A stretch of DNA of 64,000 nt from NCBI GenBank assembly GCA_001072465.1, contig JVKM01000021.1:1-64000 (forward strand). Reading direction: 5' to 3'. Within the stretch, counting starts at the first letter, position 1, and each line of letters starts with the position of its first letter. The notes below the pieces were generated by a model that ran no database searches, had not been told where the DNA came from, and saw only the letters and a list, made by a program, of their open reading frames with translations. This document shows, piece after piece, positions 7,168-16,405 of this stretch. The stretch comes from Xylanimonas cellulosilytica (GTDB taxonomy: Bacteria > Actinomycetota > Actinomycetes > Actinomycetales > Actinomycetaceae). The translations under genes were made by a program, and so were the position numbers.

Positions 7168-8715
7168 TTAGCAGGGGGTGGCTTCGGGGGTTCCGGGCAC
7201 GGGCGTCCCCGCGGGGATCGTCTCGGGGTATTCGCCCGTGAAGCAGCCGATGCACAGGGACGTGCCCTGTCCGGTGGCACCAACCATGCCGTCGATCGAC
7301 AGGTAGGCCAGGGAGTCGGCGCCGATGGACTCGCGCACCTGTTCGACGCTCATGGACGAGGCGATGAGCTCGGCGCGCGTCGGGAAATCGATACCGAAGA
7401 AGCACGGCCACAGCACCGGCGGGGACGAGATGCGGATGTGCACCTCGGCGGCCCCGGCCTCGCGCAGCATCTTGACGAGCGCGCGCTGCGTGTTACCGCG
7501 AACGATCGAGTCGTCGATGACGACCAGGCGCTTGCCTTCGATGACCTCGCGCAGGGGATTGAGCTTGAGGCGGATGCCCAGCTGGCGCAGGGACTGCGTG
7601 GGCTGGATGAAGGTGCGGCCCACGTACGCGTTCTTCACGAGGCCCTGGGCGAAGGGGATGCCGGACTCCTGCGCGTAGCCGATCGCGGCGGGCGTGCCCG
7701 AGTCGGGCGTGGGGATCACCAGGTCCGCCTCGATGGGATTCTCACGCGCGAGGGCGGCACCCATCTCGTGGCGCGCGGCGACGATCCGGCGCCCGCCGAT
7801 CGTCGTGTCGGGGCGGGCCAGGTACACGTACTCGAAGACGCAGGTGTTGGAGCGGCGCACGGCGAAGCGGCGCGAGTGCACGCCCGACGCGTCGATCGAA
7901 ATGAGCTCGCCGGGCTCGACCTCGCGCACGAAGGTCGCGCCACACAGGTCCAGGGCGGCGGTCTCGGAGGCGACAACCCAGCCGGAGGCCAGGCGGCCCA
8001 GCACGAGCGGGCGGTAGCCGTGCGGGTCGCGCGCGGCGTACAGCGTGTTCTCGTCCATGAAGACCAGGGAGAACGCGCCCTTGATGCGCGGCAGGACCTT
8101 CAGGGCGGCGCCGACGAGGGGCGCGGGCTCAAGGTCGTCAGCAACCGACGAGGCCGGGGCGGCCTCGTCCGCACCCGTGTGCCCGGGCGTCACGGACGGA
8201 GACGCGATGAAGGGGGTCGGCCCCGGGATCCGGTCGGCCATGCCCAAAAGCGCGGTCACGAGGGAGGTGTCAGTGGAGGCGCCGCGTTCGAAGTCCTCGC
8301 CGTCGTCGGCGATCTCGGCAGCGAGCTCGCGCAGCTCGACCGTGTTGGTGAGGTTGCCGTTGTGGGCCAGGGCGAGCGTACCCGTGGGGGTGGGGCCGAG
8401 CGTCGGCTGGGCGTTGCGCCACACGTCCGCGCCGGTCGTCGCGTAGCGGACGTGGCCCAGGGCGATGTGGCCGCGCAGGCCCTGGAGGGACTGCTCGGAG
8501 AACACCTGCGACACGAGGCCCTGATCCTTATACACGAGGATCTGCTTGCCATTCGATGTCGCAATACCGGCGCTCTGTTGGCCGCGGTGTTGCAAGGCAT
8601 AGAGGGAGAAGTAGGTCAGGCGGGAAACGTCCTCGCCCGGGGCCCACACTCCGAAGACGCCGCAGTGATCATGCGGGTGATCGTCTCCGAAGATTTCCTG
8701 GTCGGACAGTGTCAT
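7168..8715 (-). CDS. purF: amidophosphoribosyltransferase
   Basis: First committed enzyme of purine synthesis: it transfers glutamine amide nitrogen to PRPP. A short propeptide precedes the expected N-terminal nucleophile cysteine (DDHPHDHCGVFGVW, Cys at about residue 18). The class II glutaminase domain follows (LQHRGQQSAGIA, GHVRYATTG), and then the phosphoribosyltransferase domain with the PRPP loop VVIDDSIVRGNTQ. The C-terminus has the Fe-S-type cysteine pattern (SLCIGCFTGEYP). In the middle, a linker of roughly 40 residues (about residues 165-205) contains an in-frame palindromic repeat at 8147-8169 that other PurF proteins are unlikely to share. A GTG eight codons upstream (8739) is an alternative start. 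Confidence 0.95.
   Translation of the reverse strand: MTLSDQEIFGDDHPHDHCGVFGVWAPGEDVSRLTYFSLYALQHRGQQSAGIATSNGKQILVYKDQGLVSQVFSEQSLQGLRGHIALGHVRYATTGADVWRNAQPTLGPTPTGTLALAHNGNLTNTVELRELAAEIADDGEDFERGASTDTSLVTALLGMADRIPGPTPFIASPSVTPGHTGADEAAPASSVADDLEPAPLVGAALKVLPRIKGAFSLVFMDENTLYAARDPHGYRPLVLGRLASGWVVASETAALDLCGATFVREVEPGELISIDASGVHSRRFAVRRSNTCVFEYVYLARPDTTIGGRRIVAARHEMGAALARENPIEADLVIPTPDSGTPAAIGYAQESGIPFAQGLVKNAYVGRTFIQPTQSLRQLGIRLKLNPLREVIEGKRLVVIDDSIVRGNTQRALVKMLREAGAAEVHIRISSPPVLWPCFFGIDFPTRAELIASSMSVEQVRESIGADSLAYLSIDGMVGATGQGTSLCIGCFTGEYPETIPAGTPVPGTPEATPC
8147..8169. repeat. REP-like palindrome inside purF
   Basis: GACGAGGCC and GGCCTCGTC, exact 9-bp inverted arms, enclose GGGGC. This is a compact member of the dispersed repeat family in this window and lies in frame within the PurF linker. 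Confidence 0.6.
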
Positions 8716-8915
8716 GTCTGGCTGCGAGACGGGAAGCACGCTCTCACTTTCCCACACTTTTTCCCTCCTCGTGACATGAATCCACGTTGTGGCGGGCACA
8801 CGAGAGCGCGACGGAGCCCGTACGCAGCGCGTAATTGCGCACGCTTTGCGGGGCAGAACCGTTCTCTCCAGTGTCGAGATGACACAATGGAGTGCAGCAA
8901 TCTTGAGGAGGAAAC

Positions 8916-11420
8916 GTGGCCAATCCGACGCTGAGCGCCATCATGTGGGGACTCGACCTGCTGGTGAGCGCTGTGGCCGTCCTGTCGTTCGCACGAGGCC
9001 TGACCCACATGTGGCGCACGGTCTCGGCGGGCACGCCCGACCCGGGGCGCCTTGCCCCCGTGGGCAAGCGCCTCTGGGGCGTCGTCTCCGCAGCCCTCAC
9101 GCACCGCGAGTTCAAGGGCCGCCCTTGGATCAAGGCCGCCCACTGGCTCGTCATGGTCTCCTTCCCGATCCTCTTCCTCACCCTGGTCACGGGCTACGCC
9201 CAGCTGCGCGTCCAGACCTTCACACTGCCCCTCCTCGGCCACTTCGCGCCGTGGGAGTGGCTCACCGAGGTCTTCGCGTGGGGCGGCCTGGCAGGCATCA
9301 TCCTTCTGATGGTCGTGCGCCAGCGCGCCGGGCGCGGCACGGCCGCCGAGGCGGCCCTCTCGAACGACGACCCCGACACCGCTGCTGCCGCGGCCGACCC
9401 CGAAGGCACCCCGCCCTCGTCCCTGGCCAAGCCCCACCCGCGCGACTCCTCCCCGCGCGGCCTGGCCTCCCGTTTCCTGGGCTCGACCCGCTGGCAGGCG
9501 CTCTTCGTCGAGTGGGTCATCCTCATCGTGTGCGCGTGCGTCGTGGCCCTGCGCGGCCTCGAATACGCACTCTTCAGCGTCACGCCGGGCCTCGAGGCCC
9601 ACGCATCCGCGCTGCACTTCCCCCTCACCGGCTGGCTCGGCGCCCTCTTCGCGGCCGCGGCCTCCTCCTCGGCCACCTCGCTGGCGAACGCGATCGTGCT
9701 GGTCAGCGCCCTCAAGGTCATCACCTCCATGACCTGGCTGACGGTCGTCGGCATCCAGACGGGCATGGGCGTCGCCTGGCACCGCTTCGTCGCGATCCTC
9801 AACCTGTACACGCGTCGCAACGCGGACGGCACGAAGTCCCTGGGACCGGCCGACCACATGCTCATCGACGGCAAGCCCGTCACCAGCGAGGACGACTTCG
9901 ACGACGTCCCCGAGGACACGGTCCTCGGCGTCGGCACGATCGACGACTTCTCGTGGAAAGCACGCCTGGACCTGTACTCGTGCACCGAGTGCGGCCGCTG
10001 CCAGGAGCTGTGCCCCGCGTGGAACACGCAGAAGCCCCTCTCCCCCAAGCTGCTCATCATGGGCCTGCGCGACCACATGGAGTCCGCCTCCAACGTGCAG
10101 ATCGTCGAGCAGGAGGAGGGCCACCAGAAGCTGGGCGACGGCGAGGTCCTCCTCGACAAGGGCGTGCCAGCCTCGCCGCACTCCTTCGACCTGGTCTCCG
10201 CCCTGTCCCTGTCGGGCGCGACCGGCCCCGAGGGCGTCTCCGCGGTCACCGCTCCCCTGGTCCCCGAGGTCGTCTCCGAAGAGGTCCTGTGGGACTGCAC
10301 GAACTGCGGCGCCTGCGTCGAGCAGTGCCCCGTCGACATCGAGCACATCGACCACATCCTCGACCTGCGCCGCCACCAGGTCCTCATGGAGGGCGCCTTC
10401 CCCCGCGAGCTGGGCCGCGCCTTCCGCGGCATGGAATCCAAGGCGAACCCCTACAACCAGCCCGCCCGCAAGCGCATGGAGTGGGCGAAGAAGCTGGACT
10501 TCGACATCCCCGTCGTCGGCGAGGACATCGAGGATGCCTCCGAGGTTGACTACCTGTTCTGGGTGGGCTGCGCGGGCGCCTACGACGACACGGCGAAGAA
10601 GACCAGCGCCGCCGTCGCCGAGCTGCTGCACACCGCGGGCGTATCCTTCGCGGTCCTCGGCTCGGGCGAATCCTGCACGGGCGACCCCGCCCGCCGCGCC
10701 GGCAACGAGGCGCTCTTCCAGATGCTGGCCGCCCAGGCGATCGACACGCTCAAGGAAGCCAAGCCCCAGAAGATCGTCGTCTCCTGCGCGCACTGCTTCA
10801 ACACGATCGCCGGCGAGTACCCGGAGCTGGGCGGCTCCTTCGACGTCGTCCACCACACGCAGCTCCTCAACCGCCTGGTGCGCGACGGCCTCCTCACGCC
10901 GGTGGCCCCCACTTCCGCTGCATCTACGGGTGCGGATTCCACGGACGAGGCCGGGGTACAGTCCGCGGGCAGTGCTCCCTCGGTCGGCGCACCCCTGAAG
11001 GTCACCTACCACGACGCGTGCTTCCTGGGACGCCACAACCGCGTCTACGAGCCGCCGCGCGAGCTCGTGGGCTCCCTGCCGAACGTGGAGCTCGTCGAGA
11101 TGCCGCGCAACCGTGACCGCGCGATGTGCTGCGGCGCGGGCGGCGCGCACGCCTGGTTCGAGGAGACGCGCGGGACCCGCATCGCCGACGCCCGCATCGT
11201 CGAGGCCGCCTCCACGGGCGCGGACGTCGTCGCGACGGCCTGCCCCTTCTGCTCCCAGATGCTCGGCTCGGCCTCGGGCACGTCCGCCGGCTTCGTCTCC
11301 TCCGACGCCGACCAGGGTGATGCGAGCGCCGAGGGGGCCACTGCCTCGTCGGGCGGGAAGCTCCCGGAGGTGCGCGACGTGGCCGTCATGCTGCTCGAGT
11401 CCGTCAAGCGCGGGCAGTAA
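8916..11420 (+). CDS. membrane-bound (Fe-S) oxidoreductase with two CCG domains
   Basis: The 834-residue protein resembles heterodisulfide-reductase/GlcF-related electron carriers. The N-terminal ~290 residues contain about five membrane spans, as in a haem-bearing or quinone-facing subunit. Two 4Fe-4S motifs follow (CTECGRCQELCPAW near residue 355, CTNCGACVEQCPVD near 460). The C-terminal half holds two CCG domains (CAHCFNTI; DACFLGRHN; MCCGAGGAHAWFEE; CPFCSQML). It starts at a GTG 8916 with a strong GAGGAGGAAAC ribosome binding site. Two low-complexity linkers interrupt it, near residue 150 and near 670; the latter carries an in-frame GACGAGGCCGGGG repeat. Partner dehydrogenase and substrate are unknown. 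It is a single-gene unit ending before a strong terminator. Confidence 0.88.
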   Translation: MANPTLSAIMWGLDLLVSAVAVLSFARGLTHMWRTVSAGTPDPGRLAPVGKRLWGVVSAALTHREFKGRPWIKAAHWLVMVSFPILFLTLVTGYAQLRVQTFTLPLLGHFAPWEWLTEVFAWGGLAGIILLMVVRQRAGRGTAAEAALSNDDPDTAAAAADPEGTPPSSLAKPHPRDSSPRGLASRFLGSTRWQALFVEWVILIVCACVVALRGLEYALFSVTPGLEAHASALHFPLTGWLGALFAAAASSSATSLANAIVLVSALKVITSMTWLTVVGIQTGMGVAWHRFVAILNLYTRRNADGTKSLGPADHMLIDGKPVTSEDDFDDVPEDTVLGVGTIDDFSWKARLDLYSCTECGRCQELCPAWNTQKPLSPKLLIMGLRDHMESASNVQIVEQEEGHQKLGDGEVLLDKGVPASPHSFDLVSALSLSGATGPEGVSAVTAPLVPEVVSEEVLWDCTNCGACVEQCPVDIEHIDHILDLRRHQVLMEGAFPRELGRAFRGMESKANPYNQPARKRMEWAKKLDFDIPVVGEDIEDASEVDYLFWVGCAGAYDDTAKKTSAAVAELLHTAGVSFAVLGSGESCTGDPARRAGNEALFQMLAAQAIDTLKEAKPQKIVVSCAHCFNTIAGEYPELGGSFDVVHHTQLLNRLVRDGLLTPVAPTSAASTGADSTDEAGVQSAGSAPSVGAPLKVTYHDACFLGRHNRVYEPPRELVGSLPNVELVEMPRNRDRAMCCGAGGAHAWFEETRGTRIADARIVEAASTGADVVATACPFCSQMLGSASGTSAGFVSSDADQGDASAEGATASSGGKLPEVRDVAVMLLESVKRGQ

Positions 11421-11487
11421 CGCACGCACGCCCTGCAGCACAGCGCGCACCCACGCATCACGTAGCGCACGCAAGCGCCACAAACGA

Positions 11488-11530
11488 AAGGGGTGGCCCC
11501 GCAGGAAATCCTGCGGGGCCACCCCTTTAA
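11488..11530. terminator. strong bidirectional terminator between convergent genes
   Basis: A perfect stem runs from AAAGGGGTGGCCCCGCAGGA to its complement around an AATC-centred loop. It has A-rich and T-rich flanks on the two sides, so it can end both the Fe-S oxidoreductase and the molbindin transcripts. Confidence 0.85.
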
Positions 11531-11540
11531 CGAGAGAAAA

Positions 11541-11753
11541 TCAGTCCTCGACGCCAACGATGACGTTGGAGGCCTTGATGACGGCGACGGCCTTGGAGCC
11601 GACGGTCAGGCCGAGCTCCTCGATGGCGGCGTTCGTGATCGACGAGGAGATGACCAGGCCGGGGGCGACCTCGATCTTGACGATGCCGTTCACGGCGCCC
11701 TCGGAAACCTCAACGACGGTGCCGGGGAGCTGGTTGCGTGCAGAGAGCTTCAT
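11541..11753 (-). CDS. molbindin: single TOBE/Mop-domain molybdate/tungstate-binding protein
   Basis: A 70-residue protein consisting of one Mop/TOBE domain (KLSARNQLPGTVVEVSEGAV, then NGIVKIEV and LGLTVGSKAVAVIKASNVIV). Its length is exactly that of stand-alone molbindins, which oligomerise to bind molybdate oxyanions in the cytoplasm. A good purine-rich ribosome binding site (GAAAGGGCACACC) precedes the ATG. No molybdate transporter or cofactor gene is adjacent. Confidence 0.9.
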   Translation of the reverse strand: MKLSARNQLPGTVVEVSEGAVNGIVKIEVAPGLVISSSITNAAIEELGLTVGSKAVAVIKASNVIVGVED

Positions 11754-11831
11754 GGTGTGCCCTTTCGTTCATAGTGGTTTGCAAACACACATACCCTAGC
11801 GGGCATGCGACGCGCCTTCCACGAATGCGAC

Positions 11832-13439
11832 CTATTCCTCACCCTCCGGTGAAATCTCCTCAAGGCCGACGAGGAAGCCGTCCTCGTCGATGACGTTGCC
11901 ACCCACGAGCGTTGCGATCATCCCGGCGGCCTTCTCCACGTCCTGGGTCGAGCGCAGGCGCTCAAGGCGCGCGGTGCGGCTCATCGTGCCAACACCGGGC
12001 GTCGGCGCGGAGGTGGGCAGCCAGCGGACCTGATATTCGATGATGGCTCCGGCCGTCCACGGCTCCCAGCGCAGGACGCGCGGCGGCGTGGGCACGGCGT
12101 GGACCTCGATCATCATGTCCGAGCGGTGGCCGATCGGGCTCATGAGGGCGTAGCCGTCGACGACCTGCGGCTTGTCGCGCTGCGCCTCGTGCTCCTCGCG
12201 GGCCTTGGCGATCTTGGAGGCGATGTCCTTGCGAACCGGGCCCAGCTCGGCCTTCAGCTTCTCGATCTGGGCGATCTGCGCGGGGGTCAGCGGGACGGGC
12301 TTGGGGGCCTCCGGCGTGATGTCGCGCGCGTCCTTCATCTGCTCGAATCCGGCGCGCTCACGCATCGCGGAGAGCAGGTCCTCGGGGTTGATCCAGCGCG
12401 GCGAGTACACCGTCAGGTTCACGGCCGAGTCGGCGTCGGGGACCATGACGTAGCCACTGCCCGCGATGCGCAGTCCGCCCGCGAGGCGGCGGGCCATGCG
12501 GCGCAGCGCCTCGAGCACGCGGTACTCCAGGCCCGTGGGCAGGCCGTCGGGGAACGCCTTGTCCCACTCACCCATGACGCCGTTGTTTTGCTGGCGGGCG
12601 GGCGCCTGCGGGCAGCGCAGGACCCACGCGTTAGACAGCGAGGCCGGGGTGCCCAGCGCCGCGCGCGTCGGCTGGTCGAGCGCCCACGGCCCTTCCAGCT
12701 CGGCGTCGGAGGAGAGGCGCAGGCGTCCCGGGGCGATCCATCCGGCCTCGTCCCACATGGAGATCGCGAGGGCCTCGAGCTCGGCGGGATCGACCGCGTC
12801 AGAGACGAGGAACAGGTGGTGCTCGCGCGCGACGTCCAGGTCGATGACACCGGCGGGTTCGCTCACCTCAATGGCGGCGGCGATCGGGATGGCGGCCTCA
12901 GCGCTCGTGACCTCACCATCGGCCGCGATCTGGAAAGCGGCATCCGTCGAGGTCATCGTCGTCAGGGCGACGTTCGTCTGGGTCAGCGGGTTGTCCGTCA
13001 CACTCATCGGCGTCGGATCCGCGAACGAATGAGGGGCAGCGGCCATGCGCTCCTTGAGGGAACGCCTCACCGGCGCGGCCTGGGGGGCCTCGTCCCTGTT
13101 GGTGACCTGCTCGCGCGGAGTCATGCCGGGCAGAGCGACGCCCTGAATGACGCCCGTGCGCGTCTGGCTGGGAGACACCGGGGGGATGCCGGCCTCGGCC
13201 TCGTGGGGAGTTCTTCCCTGCGACGCGACCTGCACCTGAGGCACACCCATGACGGGCGTCGGCTCTGGCGGCTCCGGCGGGGGCGGTGCCTGCAGGTCAG
13301 CCGGCTCGGGAGCGGGCGGCTCCGGCAGCTCAGCGGGATCCGGTGCTGGCGGATAGCTCGCCTCGCGGGCCGCGCGCTCGGCGCGCTCGGCGCGCATGCG
13401 TTCAAGCCGGGAGGGCGGTGGAGGAGGAAGAGCCGACAT
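11832..13439 (-). CDS. uncharacterised protein with Pro-rich N-terminus, co-transcribed with dcd
   Basis: I do not recognise this 535-residue protein. Residues 1-130 are rich in Pro, Ala and Glu. From about 195 there is a folded region (HHLFLVSDAVDPAELEALAI; WALDQPTRAALG; LEALRRMARRLAGGLRIAGS). A charged helix lies around 400-430 (KAELGPVRKDIASKIAKARE), and the C-terminal ~100 residues look like a mixed alpha/beta domain ending in acidic residues. There is no signal peptide or membrane span. Its start lies six bases after the dcd stop, which indicates an operon with dcd. An incomplete copy of the dispersed repeat (12638-12650) is in frame. Confidence 0.75.
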   Translation of the reverse strand: MSALPPPPPSRLERMRAERAERAAREASYPPAPDPAELPEPPAPEPADLQAPPPPEPPEPTPVMGVPQVQVASQGRTPHEAEAGIPPVSPSQTRTGVIQGVALPGMTPREQVTNRDEAPQAAPVRRSLKERMAAAPHSFADPTPMSVTDNPLTQTNVALTTMTSTDAAFQIAADGEVTSAEAAIPIAAAIEVSEPAGVIDLDVAREHHLFLVSDAVDPAELEALAISMWDEAGWIAPGRLRLSSDAELEGPWALDQPTRAALGTPASLSNAWVLRCPQAPARQQNNGVMGEWDKAFPDGLPTGLEYRVLEALRRMARRLAGGLRIAGSGYVMVPDADSAVNLTVYSPRWINPEDLLSAMRERAGFEQMKDARDITPEAPKPVPLTPAQIAQIEKLKAELGPVRKDIASKIAKAREEHEAQRDKPQVVDGYALMSPIGHRSDMMIEVHAVPTPPRVLRWEPWTAGAIIEYQVRWLPTSAPTPGVGTMSRTARLERLRSTQDVEKAAGMIATLVGGNVIDEDGFLVGLEEISPEGEE

Positions 13440-13445
13440 CGGGTA

Positions 13446-14027
13446 TCACCGTTCGATGCGGGTGCACGTAAAGCGCTCGTGGGTGCGCGAGGGCGTCGGC
13501 CCGCGCTGGCCCTGGTAATGCGATCCGAGCCCCTGCGAACCGTAGGGGTGCTCGGCCGGGGAGGACAGGTCGAAGAAGCACAGCTGCCCGATCTTCATGC
13601 CGGGGTAGAGCAGGATCGGCATCGTCGCCGTGTTCGACAGCTCCAGGGTCACGTGGCCAGAGAAGCCCGGGTCAATGAAGCCCGCCGTCGAGTGGGTGAG
13701 CAGGCCGAGGCGGCCCAGGGAGGACTTGCCCTCAAGGCGCGCGGCGATGTCGTTGCCGAGGGTCACCAGCTCGTAGGTGGCGCCCAGGACAAACTCGCCG
13801 GGGTGCAGCACGAAGGGCTGATCGGGGCCCACATCGACCTGGTGGGTAAGGTCCGACTGGTCCGCCGCGGGGTCAATCACCGGGTAGCGGTGGTTATCGA
13901 AGAGGCGGAACAGCCGATCCAGGCGCACGTCAATGCTGGCCGGCTGGACCAGGTCCCGGTCCAGCGGGTCGAGCTGGATACGTCCAGAGTCCAGGGAGGC
14001 CTTGATGTCGCGGTCACTGAGCAGCAT
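13446..14027 (-). CDS. dcd: dCTP deaminase
   Basis: A 193-residue enzyme that deaminates dCTP to dUTP; in actinobacteria the same fold can also release dUMP directly. It has the dUTPase-like trimer fold signatures: [17 protein letters not shown] at the N-terminus, [12 protein letters not shown], the substrate motif [11 protein letters not shown], and [18 protein letters not shown] with the catalytic glutamate region. The C-terminus [19 protein letters not shown] is typical. Whether it is mono- or bifunctional cannot be decided by eye. Confidence 0.95.
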   Translation of the reverse strand: MLLSDRDIKASLDSGRIQLDPLDRDLVQPASIDVRLDRLFRLFDNHRYPVIDPAADQSDLTHQVDVGPDQPFVLHPGEFVLGATYELVTLGNDIAARLEGKSSLGRLGLLTHSTAGFIDPGFSGHVTLELSNTATMPILLYPGMKIGQLCFFDLSSPAEHPYGSQGLGSHYQGQRGPTPSRTHERFTCTRIER

Positions 14028-14073
14028 GACTCGATTGTCGCATACTCAGCGCCGCGACAACAGCCTCAGAGGG

Positions 14074-14655
14074 TCACTGCAGGGGCTGGCCCTGAGCGTC
14101 GGTGGCGTAGTCACCGGAACGCATGAGGAGCATGATGAAATCAATGAACGCCCAGATGCCGGACACGATGAGACCGATGAAGGTCAGCGTCAGCACCAGC
14201 TGGATGATGCCCTTGGTGGTGTAGCCCAGGTAGAAGTTGTGAACACCGAGGGTACCCAGGAAGAAGGCCAGAATCACGGCGACGATCCACTGCTTGGGAG
14301 CGCCAGCAGCGAAGGGCTGACCGTAGGCGGGCTGACCGTATGCGGGCTGACCGTAGGCCTGCTGGCCCGCAGCGTAGGCGGCCTGCTCATAGCCGGGCTG
14401 ACCGTAGGCATCCGCACCGTAAGCGCCCTGCGCGTTCGCGTCGGGGCCCGGGACGCCGTAGCCCTGCTCCGGCTGGGCGTAGGAGCTGGCCGCGGGAGCG
14501 TCGTACGCGGTGCCGTAGGTCGTCGAACCGGGGGTCGCCGTGGCCTCGTCGTAGCTGGGGGTCGAAGCCTGGGGGAAGGCGGGAGCCTCGGGGGCGGGAA
14601 CCTGAGCGGGTTCCTCAGGGGAGAAGGGGGTGGCCTGCGGGTCGGGCGTCGTCAT
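14074..14655 (-). CDS. TM2-domain membrane protein with Tyr-Gly-Gln-Pro repeats
   Basis: A 193-residue protein. The N-terminal 120 residues are disordered and rich in Pro, Ala, Tyr and Gln, with three consecutive YGQPA units. The C-terminal TM2 domain follows (WIVAVILAFFLGTLGVHNFY then LGYTTKGIIQLVLT), two membrane helices joined by the conserved GxxNFYLG turn. The start was set at the ATG 14655 with AAAGGCTCACCC upstream rather than at a longer in-frame extension. A second, shorter TM2 gene lies just upstream on the same strand. Function of bacterial TM2 proteins is unknown. Confidence 0.88.
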   Translation of the reverse strand: MTTPDPQATPFSPEEPAQVPAPEAPAFPQASTPSYDEATATPGSTTYGTAYDAPAASSYAQPEQGYGVPGPDANAQGAYGADAYGQPGYEQAAYAAGQQAYGQPAYGQPAYGQPFAAGAPKQWIVAVILAFFLGTLGVHNFYLGYTTKGIIQLVLTLTFIGLIVSGIWAFIDFIMLLMRSGDYATDAQGQPLQ

Positions 14656-14850
14656 GGGTGAGCCTTTCGGTTGTCGTGGGGGCCGCGGACGGCCGTACTG
14701 ATATAGCCTAGCGCGCTCACACCCTCGTGCGAGACTCGCATCCACCCCGAAAGGCCCCTGATTGATCCCGGAGGCCGCGAAGCAGTGCCGTAGTTCCTCG
14801 TCCTCACATGATCGCTCGCACCCTCGAGAGCACGCTCCGCCTATGAAAAG

Positions 14851-14882
14851 ACGTGGGGCCCGGCATCAAGCCGGGCCCCACG
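14851..14882 (-). terminator. terminator between the two TM2 genes
   Basis: Perfect arms GTGGGGCCCGGC and GCCGGGCCCCAC surround ATCAA about 40 bases after the stop of the upstream TM2 gene. The two TM2 genes are therefore separate units. Confidence 0.75.
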
Positions 14883-14922
14883 GGGTAGTCTGACGCGCGC
14901 ATCACGCGCGGAGCGCAGGTGC

Positions 14923-15240
14923 TCAGACGGTGGGAACGCCGTTGGCGTCCTTCTCGTAGATCCACTTGCCCAGGAAGGTCATGATGGCCACGACGAGCAG
15001 AACGACGCCCCACGCGTAGTAGAGCAGGCTGAAGATGGTCGAGATGAAGCCGAGATCCAGGACGACGGCCGGCACCACGAGCACGAGGGAGATGACGATC
15101 TTGTAGATGGCGTACTGGGTGTAGCCGAGGTAGAAGTCACCGATGCCGAAGCCACCGAGGAACAAGTTGAGAAGGCCGGCGACCATGCGGGACTTGCCCT
15201 GGACGGGAGCGTTGTAGCCGGGCTGCTGAGGAGCGGACAT
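14923..15240 (-). CDS. TM2-domain membrane protein
   Basis: A 105-residue protein starting MSAPQQPGYNAPVQGKSRMV with an AGGAGACAAC ribosome binding site. It carries the TM2 core (LLNLFLGGFGIGDFYLGYTQ) followed by a second hydrophobic segment (SLLYYAWGVVLLVVAIMTFL), so it probably spans the membrane two or three times. It is related to the neighbouring 193-residue TM2 protein but lacks its long repetitive N-terminus. Confidence 0.88.
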   Translation of the reverse strand: MSAPQQPGYNAPVQGKSRMVAGLLNLFLGGFGIGDFYLGYTQYAIYKIVISLVLVVPAVVLDLGFISTIFSLLYYAWGVVLLVVAIMTFLGKWIYEKDANGVPTV

Positions 15241-15316
15241 GTTGTCTCCTATGTGTTGATGGGACCCCATATGGGGTGTTTTGAAAACACGGTCAGACTA
15301 GCGGACCCTTTTGAAT

Positions 15317-15343
15317 TTGACAATAATCACCCACTTCTATGCA
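15317..15343 (+). promoter_or_regulatory. candidate promoter for mutY
   Basis: A perfect -35 hexamer TTGACA (15317-15322) is followed after 15 bases by TATGCA (15338-15343). The spacing is short, so this is tentative. The mutY start is 63 bases downstream. Confidence 0.3.
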
Positions 15344-15405
15344 GCGGATCACAGCTTAATTCCTTTCGTTCGTCACGATGAAGTTTTGTTCCATAGACTG
15401 ACTGA

Positions 15406-16329
15406 GTGTTCATAAATCCAACGGCGGAGGCCACACGAGCGCTCCACTGCGACCTGCCCCATTGGTTCGCGACGCACAAGCGCGACCTACCAATGCGCGC
15501 AGCCGACGTCTCTGACTGGGGGACCCTCGTCTTTGAGATCATGAGCCAGCAGACACCCATCGCACGCGTCCAGCCGATCTGGCTCGAATGGATGGAACGC
15601 TGGCCCACCCCGGCGGACGTGGCGGCCGCTTCCTCCGCCGACATCATTGTTGCCTGGGCAAACCTCGGATACCCCTCTCGCGCCCTGCGCCTCAAGGCCT
15701 GCGCGGCCGCGATCGTCGAGAAGCACGGCGGAGAGGTCCCCCTCTCCCTCAAGGAGCTGACGCTCCTGCCGGGCGTCGGCACCTACACCGCATCCGCACT
15801 GCTCGCGTTCCGCCACGGAATCCGCGTGCCGGTCCTGGACACGAACGTCCGTCGCGTGCTGGTCAGATTTCTAGACGGCCGGGAGTTTCCTCCCCGCACC
15901 ACGCCCTCGAAAGCGGAAACGATGCGGGCCGACGCAATTTTGCCCGAAGACGGGCACCACGCGGCCGAGGTGAGTTTGTCTCTCATGGAATTCGGGGCCC
16001 TGGTCTGCACGCAGCTGAGCCCCTCCTGCGACGAGTGCACGATCAACAAACACTGCGCGTGGGCGCTCGCCGGTCACCCCAAGGACGAGAAGCGTCCCAC
16101 GCCCCAGCCCTACGCGGGCACCGACCGCCAGGCGCGCGGACGCATCATGAAGGCACTGCGCACCGCCCACTTCGAGGGCACCGACGGCCTCACCAAACGC
16201 AAAGTCCTCGACGCCGCCCGCATTGACGGGGGCGACCGCTACCAGCCCACCCGCGTCTACCGGGCACTCCTGAAGGACGGAATGATCGTCTACAACGAGG
16301 ACACCAAGCGCGTCACGCTCCCCCACTAA
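15406..16329 (+). CDS. mutY: A/G-specific adenine DNA glycosylase
   Basis: Removes adenine mispaired with 8-oxoguanine. The 307-residue protein has the HhH-GPD fold: the catalytic-glutamate strand FEIMSQQTPIARV near residue 47, the hairpin LPGVGTYTASALLAF near 123, and the catalytic aspartate in VLDTNVRRVL near 145. The 4Fe-4S loop follows the expected C-x6-C-x2-C-x5-C spacing (CTQLSPSCDECTINKHC). The C-terminus is shorter than in E. coli MutY and lacks an obvious Nudix-like 8-oxoG recognition domain; instead it ends in a small winged-helix-like segment. It starts at a GTG. Confidence 0.93.
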   Translation: MFINPTAEATRALHCDLPHWFATHKRDLPMRAADVSDWGTLVFEIMSQQTPIARVQPIWLEWMERWPTPADVAAASSADIIVAWANLGYPSRALRLKACAAAIVEKHGGEVPLSLKELTLLPGVGTYTASALLAFRHGIRVPVLDTNVRRVLVRFLDGREFPPRTTPSKAETMRADAILPEDGHHAAEVSLSLMEFGALVCTQLSPSCDECTINKHCAWALAGHPKDEKRPTPQPYAGTDRQARGRIMKALRTAHFEGTDGLTKRKVLDAARIDGGDRYQPTRVYRALLKDGMIVYNEDTKRVTLPH

Positions 16330-16338
16330 CACTCTCAG

Positions 16339-16402
16339 CACGAGGCCGGGGACCCCTCACCCGAGGACCGCGGACCCGGGAGGCGGCCACGGCCTCGTCG
16401 AT
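16339..16402. repeat. REP-like palindromic element between mutY and the MacB-type permease
   Basis: One arm CACGAGGCCGGGGA (16339-16352) and the inverted arm CCACGGCCTCGTCGAT (16387-16402) flank a GC-rich centre. It lies in the gap between convergent genes and could form a long hairpin that ends both transcripts. It is a member of the dispersed repeat family. Confidence 0.6.
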
Positions 16403-16405
16403 GAA

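Noticed and set aside
7057..8934. A 625-codon plus-strand frame opposite purF
   Set aside because: Antisense to purF, which has all glutaminase and PRPP-binding motifs.
8712..11522. A 936-codon minus-strand open frame opposite the Fe-S oxidoreductase gene
   Set aside because: The plus strand has clear ferredoxin and CCG motifs and a good ribosome binding site; the antisense frame has none and arises from high GC content.
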